Positions 1 to 9,951 of a stretch of 64,000 nucleotides of DNA are shown here, piece by piece (positions within the stretch are counted from its first letter, which is position 1; every line of letters begins with the position of its first letter). Below the pieces are notes generated by a model. It made no database searches. It was not told the DNA's origin and saw only the letters and a program-made list of their open reading frames with translations. The stretch lies in the NCBI RefSeq assembly GCF_965263005.1, contig NZ_OZ253579.1, positions 62,001-126,000 of the forward strand, given 5' to 3'. The DNA comes from Rariloculus sp965263005. Its GTDB lineage: Bacteria > Pseudomonadota > Gammaproteobacteria > Steroidobacterales > Rariloculaceae. A program made the translations under genes and the position numbers.

Positions 1-2635
1 GTCCGCGCCCGAAACGGTCGCGTTGGCGACGTTAAGAAAGTTGGCCGAGACCAGGTTGATCGCACCGGGCGTGCCATCGGCCAGGTCCGGTTGACGTGTG
101 ATCAGCGGGCACAAGGACACATCGCCGATGTGGCACTGATCGACGATCTGCTGAGGGCTCAATTCGGCAATGGCGTCGACGAGATCAACCTCGAACCAGT
201 CGAGAGAAAACGACAGTCCAGGCGCCCCGCTCGGCTGAACAACGAGCCCTACCGTTACCGTATCGGCTTCTTCGGGGCTAATATTCGGGTTGCCGCCCGT
301 CGTCCGGAAGATCTGAAACCGTTCGTTGTTTCTGGCGGGATCCTGCACAGAAGTAGCGCCGCCTGTCTGGTCGAAGCGCTCCGACAGCGTACCGGCCCGG
401 ACGTCGCGCGAGCGCGTGGCTCGCAGGCGCAGCGCATCAGTGAGCTGTGAATCGACACCGGCCTTCCAGACCCAGATGCCGCCGGAACCGGAATAGTCCG
501 CCCAGCGCGCGGCAAACGGAACGTTGAGCCTGTTGTTTGCCAGTACCGGGACAAAGACCTCGCCGAAGAGTTCGGCGACGTCCTTCGCGCCGGTCACGTT
601 CGGAATCTTCGAGTACTGGATGACGACTGAATTGTTCAGGTCGCCGCGAGGCATGCCACGTATTCCGGCCGGAGCGTAGTTCATCGGCACGGGACGGCCC
701 GAATCGTGGTTGCCGTCGATTATTCCCGAACTCAACTGCGTGCCGTCGGGCGCGAAATACCCGCTGACGGGGGTGCGCGCGATCTGATTCATCGACTCTT
801 CACGCGCGGCGGCGCCAAACGCGACTCCGATAGGCCCGACATCGCGGCTGTCGAAGATTTCGCCCGTCAACGAGAATTCCATGACCTCCTGTTCGATCCA
901 CGAGCGGGTGATCCTGGCTTCCTCGGTGACATAAGTGTCCGACACTCCGAGGTCGTAACCCTGCTTGGCGTAGTAAAGCGGCGTCGAGACAGTTTGACCC
1001 GGGTCGAAACCCGTGACCCAATCGATCGCGCCTACTGACATGTTGCCTCGGCCGAAGGGATTCATCGGCACGCAGTCGGGGAACAGTTGCCCCTGCGTGA
1101 CGAGCGTGACATTGCAGACGGTCGCTCCGGTAGCCGGATCGATCACGGCATCGTGCGCCAGATGGATGCGGTCGAGACGGATGCCGCCGAGCTGCCTGAC
1201 CAATGTCTTTGTCTCACCGCGCTGAACGAAGCCGTCGAAGCTCCACCCGTCGAAGAAACCGCCGCCTGAAATCTCCGCTTCGAAACCGATCGTTGTCGAG
1301 TCGAACTCGACGTCCAGAGCAAGCGCGCCTCCGCCCCGCTTGAGGTCCGAGGAATGCCCCATTCGACTGAGGTTGAAACACGGGACGGCGTCGGGCGCTC
1401 CCGAGGGTAACCCCCGTACGTCACAACGCCTGGAATAGCTCGGGTCGTCCATGATTTTCTGAATCGATTCCGGCAGGAAGGCATTGCCGCTGTAGATCAC
1501 CATCGGCGAGAACGGCCCGTGGAACTGTCCGGATATGGTATTGACTTGCGTTCTGAACGACTCGCCGCGAAGCCTTTGCGCAAAGACCGTGACATTGTCG
1601 CTGGCATCGAAACTGAACCGCAGGAACTGATTCTCGCGTTCGTACTCGTGCGTCAGGCTCGGCAAATCCGAACGGAAGTCATCGCCGTCACCGGCATTGC
1701 CGGCAATCGACTGCGACCGCCCGGGCTGACCGGGGACGAGGCGAAACGGTGTCGCCGCCGTACCTTCGGAATTGAAATTGAGATTATGCAGCGGTGTGCC
1801 GGGAGCGAAAATCAGACCGTTCCACGTCACCGTCCTCGCTACGACGTTCGGTCGAACGAGCTCTCTCGGGCCGTTCGGATCAGGGTTGTTGATGATGCCC
1901 CAGTTCTGATACCAGTCCCTGCCTTCGTAGGTATGAATCCCGTCCTGAGTGAAGTGATCGGCCGAAAACAGCAGGTGCATTCGCTCACCGAGCGCGATAC
2001 CGCCCGCGAAAGAAGCCTCCCAGTTGTCGCCGTCTCCGCGGCTTGACGTGCCCGACTGGGCATGGCCTCTGAGCCCCTCGAACTCGGTATCGAGGAGAAA
2101 ATTCACGACACCGGTGACGGCGTCGGTACCATAGGCGGCCGATGCCCCGCCGGTCACGGTTTCGACCGAGCGCAGCAACGCTTCCGGAAAAACGCTGATA
2201 TCGGTTCCGCCGAATCGCGTCGAGGACACTACCCGGCGCCCGTCGAGCAATACGAGTGTCCGGTTCGTGCCGATGCCGCGCAGGTTCAGATTTCCCGAAC
2301 CGGGGCTCGAAAAGAAGCCACCGGTGTCGTTCGCCGAGCGGTTGTTGTAGAACAAAGGCAGTTGGCTCAATGCTTCGATCACGTTGCCCGGCGCCATGAG
2401 CTCGAGATCCTCGCGGCCGACGACGGTCACCGGCGTCGGCGTGTTCATGCCGGATGTCTGTTGAATGCGGGACCCGGTCACGGTGACTTCTTCGAGACCC
2501 GCCTCTTGAGCGAGGCCGGTAAGCGTGGCCGAAGCCCATCGCCGACAAGCAGGCGTAGGCGAGCGGCTTCAGACCGGGTGCGGGTCGGGCTTGAGAAATT
2601 TTGCCGGAACATGATCGTCGATTCGTGCGCGCCAT
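1..2635 (-). CDS. TonB-dependent outer membrane receptor (C-terminus outside window; apparent frameshift in leader)
   Basis: This is the N-terminal half or more of a TonB-dependent receptor, an outer-membrane barrel that imports bulky substrates using TonB energy. The mature reading frame stays open from about base 2515 to base 1. It starts with the EEVTVTGSRI segment typical of these receptors, then a plug domain (NVIEALSQLP, NLRGIGTNRTLVLLDGRR, TGGASAAYGTDAVTGVVN) and long barrel strands. A good start (ATG at 2635 behind AGGGAG) opens a leader with a hydrophobic stretch (LKPLAYACLSAMGFG), but that leader is one frame away from the plug. The frame of the plug has a TGA upstream and no ATG before it. 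So a one-base indel lies near 2520-2540: sequencing error or true inactivation. The substrate is unknown; nearby esterases suggest an organic compound rather than iron. Confidence 0.88.
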
Positions 2636-2755
2636 GATGTACTCCCTGATGCGGTTTCGCTGCAGGCCCCTGAAGTCCTGTCGAACCCGTGTGGTTAGTG
2701 TGTGCGGTATCACGCGTAATAGGGTTGATCAAATATACAGCGTTACGAACGCTGG

Positions 2756-2822
2756 TCAATCTCCTGGCCGGCAGCCCAAGGCCCCGTGTGGTCTCCTGGT
2801 GTTGTAGAGTCTCCTCCCTTGT
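2756..2822 (-). pseudogene. IS3-family transposase C-terminal remnant
   Basis: About 22 codons on the minus strand read RRLYNTRRPHGALGCRPGD and then stop. The YNTRRPHxALG motif is the usual end of the DDE integrase core in IS3-type transposases. Nothing upstream in the same frame resembles the rest of a transposase, so only the tail is left. It abuts the point where the neighbouring SulP permease loses its N-terminal half, suggesting an insertion and deletion event there. The fragment is short, so the family call is tentative. Confidence 0.4.
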
Positions 2823-2934
2823 TCGATCGGGATTCGCGCCATGTGCCACGAGCGGGCGGCTCGCTGCCAAAACGTGCAGACATCGCGCTCTCGCAGCGAG
2901 TCGGGATGCCGGATCGCGTCGATCACGGCGCGGA

Positions 2935-3754
2935 CGTTGCCCAGGGACTCGGCAACATGGTCGCGGGACTGGTCGGAGGACTGCCCGGCGCCGGCGCCAC
3001 CATGGGCACCGTGACCAACATCCACGCCGGCGGCCGAACCCAGGTATCGGGAATCTTGCGGGCCATCCTCCTGCTGGCCCTGTTGCTGGGGCTCGGCCGA
3101 TTCGTCGAGCCGATCCCCCATGCCGCCCTGGCAGGTATCCTGATGAAGATCGGCTGGGACGTCATCGACTGGCGCCTTCTTCGTCGCATGCACCGAATGC
3201 AGCCACACTATCTATTCGTCATGCTGCTGACCCTGGGGCTGACGGTGTTCGTGGACCTGGTAACTGCCGTCGCCATCGGATTGATTGCTGCGGGAATGGC
3301 CCACGCGCGCCAGTTGGAGGGCCTGGAGTTGGACAGCGTGGTTTCGGTGCCGCTGCTCGATCAGAAGTTCTTTTCGGGCGTTGAGCGCATGGCCGGCGTG
3401 GACCCCCTGGCCGCGCGCGTGGGTCTGGTGGCGCTGCGCGGAAGCTTTACCGTGGCTTCCTCACACAAACTGGTCGCGGTCATGAGCGTGGATATCCGCG
3501 ATCACGAGGTGGTCATTTTTGATTTTTCCGGCGCCACTTTCCTTGACGACAGCGCCGCCATGGTGATCGAGCGACTCATCGGTGTCGCGACCAGGGCAGA
3601 TACCGAAATTGTTGTTGTCGGGCTCTCAGGCTCCGTGGCCTACACGCTCGACGCCCTCAACGTCCTGCGGAAGGTGCCGAAAAATCGCGTCGTCGACACG
3701 CTGGATGAGGCCCGCGACATCGCCGCCGGCCTCCTGGCCAGCGATGGCCGGTAG
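2935..3754 (+). pseudogene. SulP-type anion permease, 5'-truncated remnant with STAS domain
   Basis: The reading frame carries the second half of a SulP permease. It has the conserved segment QGLGNMVAGLVGGLPGAGAT with NIHAGGRTQVSG after it, several hydrophobic helices (for example ILRAILLLALLLGLGRFV and YLFVMLLTLGLTVFVDLVTA), and a C-terminal STAS domain from about base 3350 (VVIFDFSGATFLDDSAAMVIERLI). Full SulP proteins are about 500-580 residues; here homology begins abruptly near base 2935 and covers roughly 270. The open frame continues upstream to 2786, but those residues do not look like SulP and contain no membrane helices. With most of the transport core missing it should not function. 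An IS3-type relic lies just upstream. Confidence 0.8.
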
Positions 3755-4054
3755 GAAGGGCGGCGCAATGCGGCGGGCGAGCACAAGCAACCTCCTCCCT
3801 CCACGGCCCAGGACGGGAGCGGCTCGCAGTCAACCGTGGGCGATAGAATTGCGACGGTTCGCCGCCGCGTCAAGTTCGGGCCCAAAGTCGACGATTTGGC
3901 GTCCGGCATCGCGCTGTATGCCTTTGCCGCCGGTGGCGGCCGTCCCGGCCGGGCCGGTTACGGGTCGGTCCGACCCGCTATACTCTACAGCCCGTAGTGA
4001 GAGTCCCGTACGATCGCAGGGTTCACGGCGGGCGCCGCCAGAGAGAAGGACACG
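3755..4054. other. Intergenic stretch upstream of the 4055 hydrolase
   Basis: I see no convincing gene here. The stretch contains the palindrome and -10-like hexamer annotated separately at 3961-3984, and an AGAGAAGG ribosome-binding site just before the ATG at 4055. Confidence 0.6.
3961..3984 (+). promoter_or_regulatory. Perfect 17-bp palindrome next to a TATACT -10 box
   Basis: Bases 3961-3977 read CGGGTCGG-T-CCGACCCG, two perfect 8-base arms around one base. One base later comes TATACT (3979-3984), five of six matches to a sigma-70 -10 element. The ATG of the secreted hydrolase follows 70 bases downstream. No good -35 box is visible at 16-18 bases spacing, since that position lies in the palindrome, which would fit a promoter that a regulator either blocks or activates. 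Function is inferred. Confidence 0.45.
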
Positions 4055-5017
4055 ATGAAGATGAGCATCCCGTCAATTGCGGCCGTCAGCCTGGCAACGT
4101 GCCTCGGTCTGGCCGCCCCACAGATTGCTGCCGCCCAGTCCAGCGACCCGGCGACCCGGTTCGTCGAAGTTGCCGGAGGGTACCGCCTGGTGCCGAATAT
4201 CACGTACCTGCGCGCCGGCGGCGTCGATCTGCGGCTGGACCTCTATCAGGCGCGCGGCGCCGGACCGGCGCCGGTCCTCATGTATATCCACGGCGGCGGC
4301 TGGACCAACGGCAGCAAGGAGAGTTCGGCGCTCACCTTCCTGCCCTATCTCGAGATGGGCTGGTCGGTGGTCAATGTCGAGTACCGCATGGCGGATGTCG
4401 CGCATGCGCCGGCAGCGGTCGAGGACTGCCGCTGCGCGCTGCGCTGGATCTACCGGAACGCCGAGCAGTACAACTTCGACGTCGACCGCATCGTGGTGAC
4501 CGGCAACTCGGCCGGCGGCCATCTGGCGCTCACGACCGGCATGCTGCCCGCCTCGGCCGGTCTCGACCGCCAGTGCCCCGGTGACCGGAACCGTGCCTGG
4601 TCCACCGGCACAACCTCGATGGCGAAACTGCAGGTAGCCGCCATCATCAACTGGTATGGCATCACCGACGTCGTCGGCCTGATGCAGGGCCCGCCCGGGT
4701 CGTCCGGCAATTTCACGGAAGCGTGGCTTGGCAGCCGGAGCGACCGCGCGGAAATTGCGCGGCGCGTCTCACCGCTGACCCATGTACGCGCCGGGCTGCC
4801 GCCGGTGCTCACCATCCATGGCGATTCCGACCCGATCGTGCCCTATGATCACGGCGTCCGTCTGCATCAGGCGCTCGACGGGGCCAGCGTCCCCAACCGG
4901 CTCATCACCGTGGAAGGCGGCGGACACGGCGGATTCCCGATCGACGAGAACATCCGGATCTACCAGACGATTCGCCAGTTCCTTCAGCAGCATCAGGTCA
5001 TGCCGGCCTCGAATTAA
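4055..5017 (+). CDS. Secreted alpha/beta-hydrolase (HSL/BD-FAE-like esterase)
   Basis: A 320-residue hydrolase, probably an ester-cleaving enzyme exported to the periplasm. Residues 1-27 form a signal peptide ending AAAQS. The oxyanion motif HGGGW is near residue 80, the nucleophile is in GNSAGG near 150, the acid in HGDSDP near 256, and the catalytic histidine in GGGHGG near 293, so a full triad is visible. This arrangement is that of hormone-sensitive-lipase and feruloyl-esterase-like families; the precise substrate cannot be told. The start follows AGAGAAGG at good distance. It may be controlled by the palindrome/promoter at 3961-3984. The neighbouring genes include other secreted hydrolases and a TonB-dependent receptor, which suggests shared catabolic work. 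Confidence 0.85.
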   Translation: MKMSIPSIAAVSLATCLGLAAPQIAAAQSSDPATRFVEVAGGYRLVPNITYLRAGGVDLRLDLYQARGAGPAPVLMYIHGGGWTNGSKESSALTFLPYLEMGWSVVNVEYRMADVAHAPAAVEDCRCALRWIYRNAEQYNFDVDRIVVTGNSAGGHLALTTGMLPASAGLDRQCPGDRNRAWSTGTTSMAKLQVAAIINWYGITDVVGLMQGPPGSSGNFTEAWLGSRSDRAEIARRVSPLTHVRAGLPPVLTIHGDSDPIVPYDHGVRLHQALDGASVPNRLITVEGGGHGGFPIDENIRIYQTIRQFLQQHQVMPASN

Positions 5018-5229
5018 GCCGGGCGGCTCGAGCACGGCTTCCTGCGCGTGCGCCGCGAGCGCTGCCACGCCGGGAAGCTCGTGGCCTTCAGCTGCAAGCC
5101 ATGATCAGGCAGGCGGGTAACCCGCGGAGTGCGCCAGGTTCACCTGTTGAAACGGGTGGCAAGGTGTCGTCCGGAGGCGCCGGGCATGGCGCACGTCCGG
5201 ATAACAAGGCAGCCCGAGGCTTGAGGACG

Positions 5230-6368
5230 CTATTCCTGAAGCAACGTTTCGAAATACCGGTCGAAGAATTGCAGACTTTCGGGCGGGGTCCCCGTTCCAG
5301 CCATGACCTCCGCCCCCAGGATCATGATTTCGGAGTTGTCGTCGCCCGTGTATTGCGGCCATTCGGGCAGACCGTCTCCGTTGGGATTGCCTGTCCGGGC
5401 GAAGTTGACCCAGTACGAGGACATTTGGTCGGCCAGACGCCGGTCAACGTCCTCCCAGTTCCTTTCGGCGGCCCCCAGCGTATTGAACATGTAATAGAGT
5501 TCGGCGGTGTGCGTCGCGCCCCGCGAAGACCGGTTTTCCGTCGCCGGCTCGTCTCGCGTGAAGTAATACTGGTACGCCGAACCTCCGGCGTCGACATGAG
5601 CGCGGGCCCACCGGCGCATCGCCCAGGCCACCTGGTCGCTCGAGGTCCGAAGCTGGGATCCGGCTGCTACCTCGTCGCTGCCGGAGGGATATAGCGTCAG
5701 ATATTCGTCGGCGAGCCCGCCGACTCCCCGGCGACGGTAACGTTGCCGGGATCGCCGCCGAAACCTGCGATGTTGCGCTGGACCCATTCCAGTGCGGCCA
5801 ATACATCCATCAGACCGTAGTTGCCCGAAGCGTCATGGTCGGATTCAGCCGTCAGTTCGGGATGTGCAAAGAATCCAAGCCGGCCGAGACGGTAGTTCAG
5901 CGTCACGACCACGGCGCCCTTGGACGCCATCGCTTCGCCGTTGTACCAGTCCATGGAGCCCGAACCGCCATTGAAGCCGCCGCCGTAGACCCAGACGAAC
6001 ACGGGCTGTCCGGCCGTGGCTGATTCGGCGCCGGTCCAGACGTTGAGGTAGAGGCAGTCGTCGCTCCCGCGCTGGCCCTGAAGGCATATCTCACCGAACT
6101 CGCCGCCGGCGCGTACGCCTTCCCAGGACGCGGCCGGCTGGGGCGGTTGCCACCGAAGGTCGCCCACCGGCGGCGCGGCGTAGGGAATGCCCTTGAACAC
6201 GCGAACCTCGGGGTAGTTGCTTCCGTCGATACCGGAAACCAGTCCCGTGTCGATGGAGACGGCGTCCGGCATCGGTGTTGCATCCGGGAGCTCTTCGGTC
6301 GGCCCGGTACAGGCGCCCAGGGTCACCAGCATCAGTCCGGCGCCGGCGAATCTTGAAAACGAATTTAT
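5230..6368 (-). pseudogene. Type-B carboxylesterase lipoprotein, inactivated by an internal deletion
   Basis: Two halves of a carboxylesterase lie in different frames. The front half (down to about 5700) has a lipobox-like LVTLGAC, the family pattern VFKGIPYAAPPVGDLRW, a DDCLYLNVW segment and the nucleophile motif AGESAGS, then hits a stop. The back half (about 5715 to 5230) has THTAELYYMFNTLG with the family histidine and the closing SYWVNFARTGNPNG. Type-B esterases run near 500 residues; about 370 remain, so roughly 130-150 codons between GESAGS and the back half are gone, including the region that carries the catalytic acid. The start also looks damaged: AGGAGA at proper spacing precedes ATA (6368-6366) where an ATG would be expected; the first real ATG is at 6332, inside the signal peptide. 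It is flanked by intact hydrolases. Confidence 0.85.
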
Positions 6369-6530
6369 TGCGGATCTCCTATTGGGGCAGCGTGGTGTCG
6401 GGCTGGGCTTCCTTCTCCGGGTCGGGGCGTGGCCGGCCTTCGGCGTCGAGCCCCGACGACCGGTTCAGCGTTTCCAGTTCAAAAGTCGACCCAGTCTATC
6501 GCGTCCACTGATCGACCGCTTTCCGCTTTT

Positions 6531-7685
6531 TCATCGATAGCCCATCGTCAGCACGCCAGTGTCGATACCATTCACCGTACCGTCCCTCAGCCACTCGAGG
6601 GATGCATCGAATAGGAGCAAGCGGTTACTTTCCCACATCGCATTGTGCGACGCGCAGCCAAGATCGATCAGAATCTTGTTGTCGGAACCCAGATCCGCGT
6701 ACAACTGGCGAACCCGTTCGGCCGGCACCTGGGCATCGTGGATACCGGCGACCAGTAACATGGGAGTCTCGGTCTCTCCCACGACATCCGGCGTCCATCC
6801 CCAGACCGTGGTCCGAGGTGCCCGGCGTACACCCGTTCCCCAAGTCGCTCCAACAGGGTCCGATGCCATCATCGCTGTCCAGACCGCCTCGCTGACGGCG
6901 GGTTCGAACTGTCCGGAACAACCGGTCTGCCTGTCCCAGTTCGTCACGAAATCCTGGCGGGACTGCTTGGTCATCGCAGCGCCTTCGACGGGGACCTCGG
7001 GCGAATCGGCGGAAGATCCTCGATTGTACGCGGGGGCGAGTAACACAATACGCTCCACCTTGTCCGGATAACGGGCGGCATATCCCGCCGCGCGAGGACC
7101 GCCGAGCGACCAACCCACCAGACTGACGCGCTCGACTCCTCTCAATCTCCTGAGGTATTCGACGACCGTATCGATATCGTGCCAGTCCGAGGCTATCGTG
7201 GTAGCGGCGTAGGGATAGCTTGGGGGACACGGAGCGTCCAGAAACAGTGGCACCAGATCGGCTTGCTGACCCGCGGACAGATTACACGGATCGTTCATCA
7301 GCAATGGCCGCGTCGACCGGCCGTAGCCGGTCGTATCCATCGAAAACACGTCGAAACCCGCTGAGGCAAGGTGCTTCATCCAACTGTAGCCGGGATACGG
7401 AACATCGAATGCCACCTCGGCGGGGGTTCCGGCGCCGTGAACAAACAGGACGACCCTGCCCCCCAGATTGAGGCCACGAAGGACATTTTCCGGTAGCGCG
7501 CGCTCCCTGACGTAGATCTGAGCAATCTCGCCTTCGATTGCAGGCACGGTCGAGACCGTGGGGACGTAGTGATCGATAGTGAGCACTGCAACGCTTGTCG
7601 TTTCTCCAAACTGGGCCGCGACATGTGGGGCCAGGGAAAGGAGGATTCCAAGCGTGCAGATAGAGCGGACGGTATGCTTCATCAT
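6531..7685 (-). CDS. Secreted alpha/beta-hydrolase
   Basis: A 384-residue alpha/beta-hydrolase with an N-terminal signal peptide ending in APHVAAQ. The oxyanion region is LFVHGAGTPAE, the nucleophile elbow is GWSLGG near residue 195, an acid candidate is in GIHDAQVP and the histidine in CASHNAMW near the C-terminus. The start was set at ATG 7685, preceded by AAGGAG six bases away; a longer reading from 7745 would add 20 residues with no ribosome-binding site and would bury the signal peptide. The family is broad (esterases, haloperoxidase-like enzymes, lipases), so no substrate is given. It runs in the same direction as the broken carboxylesterase downstream, and both may once have formed one transcription unit. 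Confidence 0.82.
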   Translation of the reverse strand: MMKHTVRSICTLGILLSLAPHVAAQFGETTSVAVLTIDHYVPTVSTVPAIEGEIAQIYVRERALPENVLRGLNLGGRVVLFVHGAGTPAEVAFDVPYPGYSWMKHLASAGFDVFSMDTTGYGRSTRPLLMNDPCNLSAGQQADLVPLFLDAPCPPSYPYAATTIASDWHDIDTVVEYLRRLRGVERVSLVGWSLGGPRAAGYAARYPDKVERIVLLAPAYNRGSSADSPEVPVEGAAMTKQSRQDFVTNWDRQTGCSGQFEPAVSEAVWTAMMASDPVGATWGTGVRRAPRTTVWGWTPDVVGETETPMLLVAGIHDAQVPAERVRQLYADLGSDNKILIDLGCASHNAMWESNRLLLFDASLEWLRDGTVNGIDTGVLTMGYR

Positions 7686-8252
7686 CGTGCTCTCCTTCGA
7701 CTGAAAATCACGTGACCGGCGCCAAGAATCCCATCCCACGCCCACTACACGGATTCAATACTGTACGAGGACCACCAGAATGCCAACACCCAAAGAGACC
7801 GCTTGGGCGAGGGCCTTTGAAAGTACTATCCTCCAGCCAGCCGCTGCACCCTACTGCGGCCACAGTGTTTTTGAATTCTCAACGGAGCCATGTTGGCAGG
7901 TGAGCCGCCCGACGTTGGGCTCACAGAACATAACCGTGAAGAACTATTTCGAAAATCGACCAGTGGCCGCGCGATACGCCGCGACTCGCCCCTACACTCG
8001 TCCAACCTGCGACCTGGCACCTGGCAAGGCTGGTCGCCCACTAAGCGCCGTAATCCAAGGCGGCCATGGTATTTTCTTGAGCGCTGTCGGACTTAACCGG
8101 CACAGCGGGACGGCGATCACGTCAAGGAAACACCGATCCCGACCGAAACGCTGGGGCCCGTGGCCGGGTGAGACGCAGCTGGGTTGTTCCTCCAGCGCGA
8201 GCGCGTTCCCGCAAGAACTATCATCGGCCGAACTCCAACACAGGCGCCGCTC
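7686..8252. other. Intergenic stretch between divergent hydrolase and symporter genes
   Basis: About 570 bases between two divergent genes. A 164-codon open frame (7780-8274) crosses it, but its composition is not protein-like and it overlaps the symporter start in another frame. I see no RNA gene or transposon ends. It presumably holds the two promoters. Confidence 0.5.
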
Positions 8253-9821
8253 ATGTTCGAAAACTACACAGTGATCACCTTGTATTTCGGCGTGCTGGTC
8301 GTGCTTGGCTGGCTCGCTGCACGGCGCATCCGCAACATGAGCGACTTCGTCGTGGGCGGCAAGCGGCTCGGCTTCTGGGTGGCCGCCTTCTCCGCCCAGG
8401 CGACAGGCGAATCCGCCTGGCTACTGCTTGGCGTTACGGGCATGGGCGCCATGGTGGGCTTTTCCGCCTATTGGATCGTCGTAGGCGAAGTCATCGGCGT
8501 CGCCCTGGCCTGGTTCCTGATGGCGCCACGTTTCAAGCGGTTGACCGACCAGTACGAGTCAATGACGATAATCGACTATCTGGTCAGCCGCTTCAGGTCC
8601 TCCACCCAGACCCTGCGCGTGATCTCGGCGATTTCCCTGTGCTTCTTCGTGCTCATTTATATCTCCGCACAGATAGACGCCACCGGTTCCGCCTTCGCCT
8701 CGTTTCTGGATTGGAATTACCTGGTGGGCGCCATCGTCGGATTCATGGTGGTGGCCGCATATTGCATTGCCGGCGGTTTCCTCGCCGCGGCGTGGACCGA
8801 CATGTTCCAGGGCTCGGTGATGCTGCTTTGCCTGGTGATGCTGCCGGTCGTGGCCTACCTTTCCCTGAGCAACTCCGACGCCATTTACGCCGGTCTGCAG
8901 GCGATCGACCCCGGCCTGGTCAGCATCTGGGGCGTCGGCGGATTTACCTTGATTAACGTCTGTCTCGCGGTCGGCATGTCGGCGATCGGTCTGGGTTTCC
9001 TGGGCTCGCCCCAGGTCTTCGCGCGGCTGATCGCGATTCGCAGCACCGACCAGATCAATCGCGGCAAGTGGGTGGCGGTGCTGTTTACCGTCCTGGTTGA
9101 TTTCTGCGCGGTAAGTATCGGCATCCTCGGCCGCTACCTCTTTACCGAAGCGGGGGTGCAGCCCGATGCCGTACTCGGTAACGGCGCGCAGAACGTGCTG
9201 CCGGAAATGGTGGAGTACACCTTCCCGCCGTGGATCGTGGGCCTGTATGTGGCGGCGGTACTGGCAGCGATCATGTCCACGGTATCGTCGCTGCTCGTCA
9301 TGGCCGCGGGCTCGCTCACCCACGACATCTACGAGCGCCTGTTCAATCCCGGCCTTGGGGATGCCGCCGCGGCGAGGCTGTGCCGAACAGCCACCCTGGC
9401 CATGGCGGCGCTGGCGCTAAGCCTGGCAATCACCATTTCAGTGCTTTCGCCCGAGCGGACGATATTCTGGTTCGTGATTTTCGGTTGGTCAGGAATAGCG
9501 GCGACGTTCTGCCCGATGATCATCCTGTCGCTGTTCTGGTCGCGCTTCACCGAACGCGCGGCGATCGCGTCCATGGTGACGGGGTTTTCCATGACCATCA
9601 TCAGCAAGTTCGTATTGCAGGAACTCCAAGTGGCGGGGCCGTATTTCGCTGCGCTGGAAACCATGCCGCCGTCCTTCCTGTTCGCCTTGCTGGTGGGTTG
9701 GGTGGTGTCGCTGGCCTGGCCCTCCGAATCTCTGCAAACCCAATACCGGGCAGATCTCGATGAGCTGACGCTTCGGGTCGCAAGCCTCGAGCACGATTCG
9801 GGCGGGCAATCGCCGGAATAG
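8253..9821 (+). CDS. Sodium:solute symporter (SSS family, PutP-like)
   Basis: A 522-residue inner-membrane transporter of the SSS family, which couples sodium entry to uptake of a small organic solute such as an amino acid, sugar or carboxylate. About 13 hydrophobic helices are visible. Family marks include DFVVGGKRLGFWVAAFSAQA near residue 29, TGESAWLLLG, AYCIAGGFLAAAWTDMFQG in the middle and AAVLAAIMSTVSSLLVMAAG near 350. It closely resembles proline symporters in layout, though the solute cannot be fixed. The start ATG 8253 was chosen because the protein then opens directly with the first helix (MFENYTVITLYFGVLVVLGW); the longer frame from 8184 adds a charged stretch. It sits among secreted hydrolases and could import their products. 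Confidence 0.88.
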   Translation: MFENYTVITLYFGVLVVLGWLAARRIRNMSDFVVGGKRLGFWVAAFSAQATGESAWLLLGVTGMGAMVGFSAYWIVVGEVIGVALAWFLMAPRFKRLTDQYESMTIIDYLVSRFRSSTQTLRVISAISLCFFVLIYISAQIDATGSAFASFLDWNYLVGAIVGFMVVAAYCIAGGFLAAAWTDMFQGSVMLLCLVMLPVVAYLSLSNSDAIYAGLQAIDPGLVSIWGVGGFTLINVCLAVGMSAIGLGFLGSPQVFARLIAIRSTDQINRGKWVAVLFTVLVDFCAVSIGILGRYLFTEAGVQPDAVLGNGAQNVLPEMVEYTFPPWIVGLYVAAVLAAIMSTVSSLLVMAAGSLTHDIYERLFNPGLGDAAAARLCRTATLAMAALALSLAITISVLSPERTIFWFVIFGWSGIAATFCPMIILSLFWSRFTERAAIASMVTGFSMTIISKFVLQELQVAGPYFAALETMPPSFLFALLVGWVVSLAWPSESLQTQYRADLDELTLRVASLEHDSGGQSPE

Positions 9822-9951
9822 TCCGTGGATCGCGCCCTCTATCGCCGACCGCGGAGCGCTGAATCGCTCAATGACCTGGGCGCATCCGTGAGCTGGAGCA
9901 TGCGGCTGTAGTGGTCCGAGCGGGCGTCGTTGCGCCGCGCCGCCGTCCACA

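Noticed and set aside
7780..8274. 164-codon open frame between the hydrolase and symporter
   Set aside because: No ribosome-binding site or motif, and it overlaps the symporter start in another frame.
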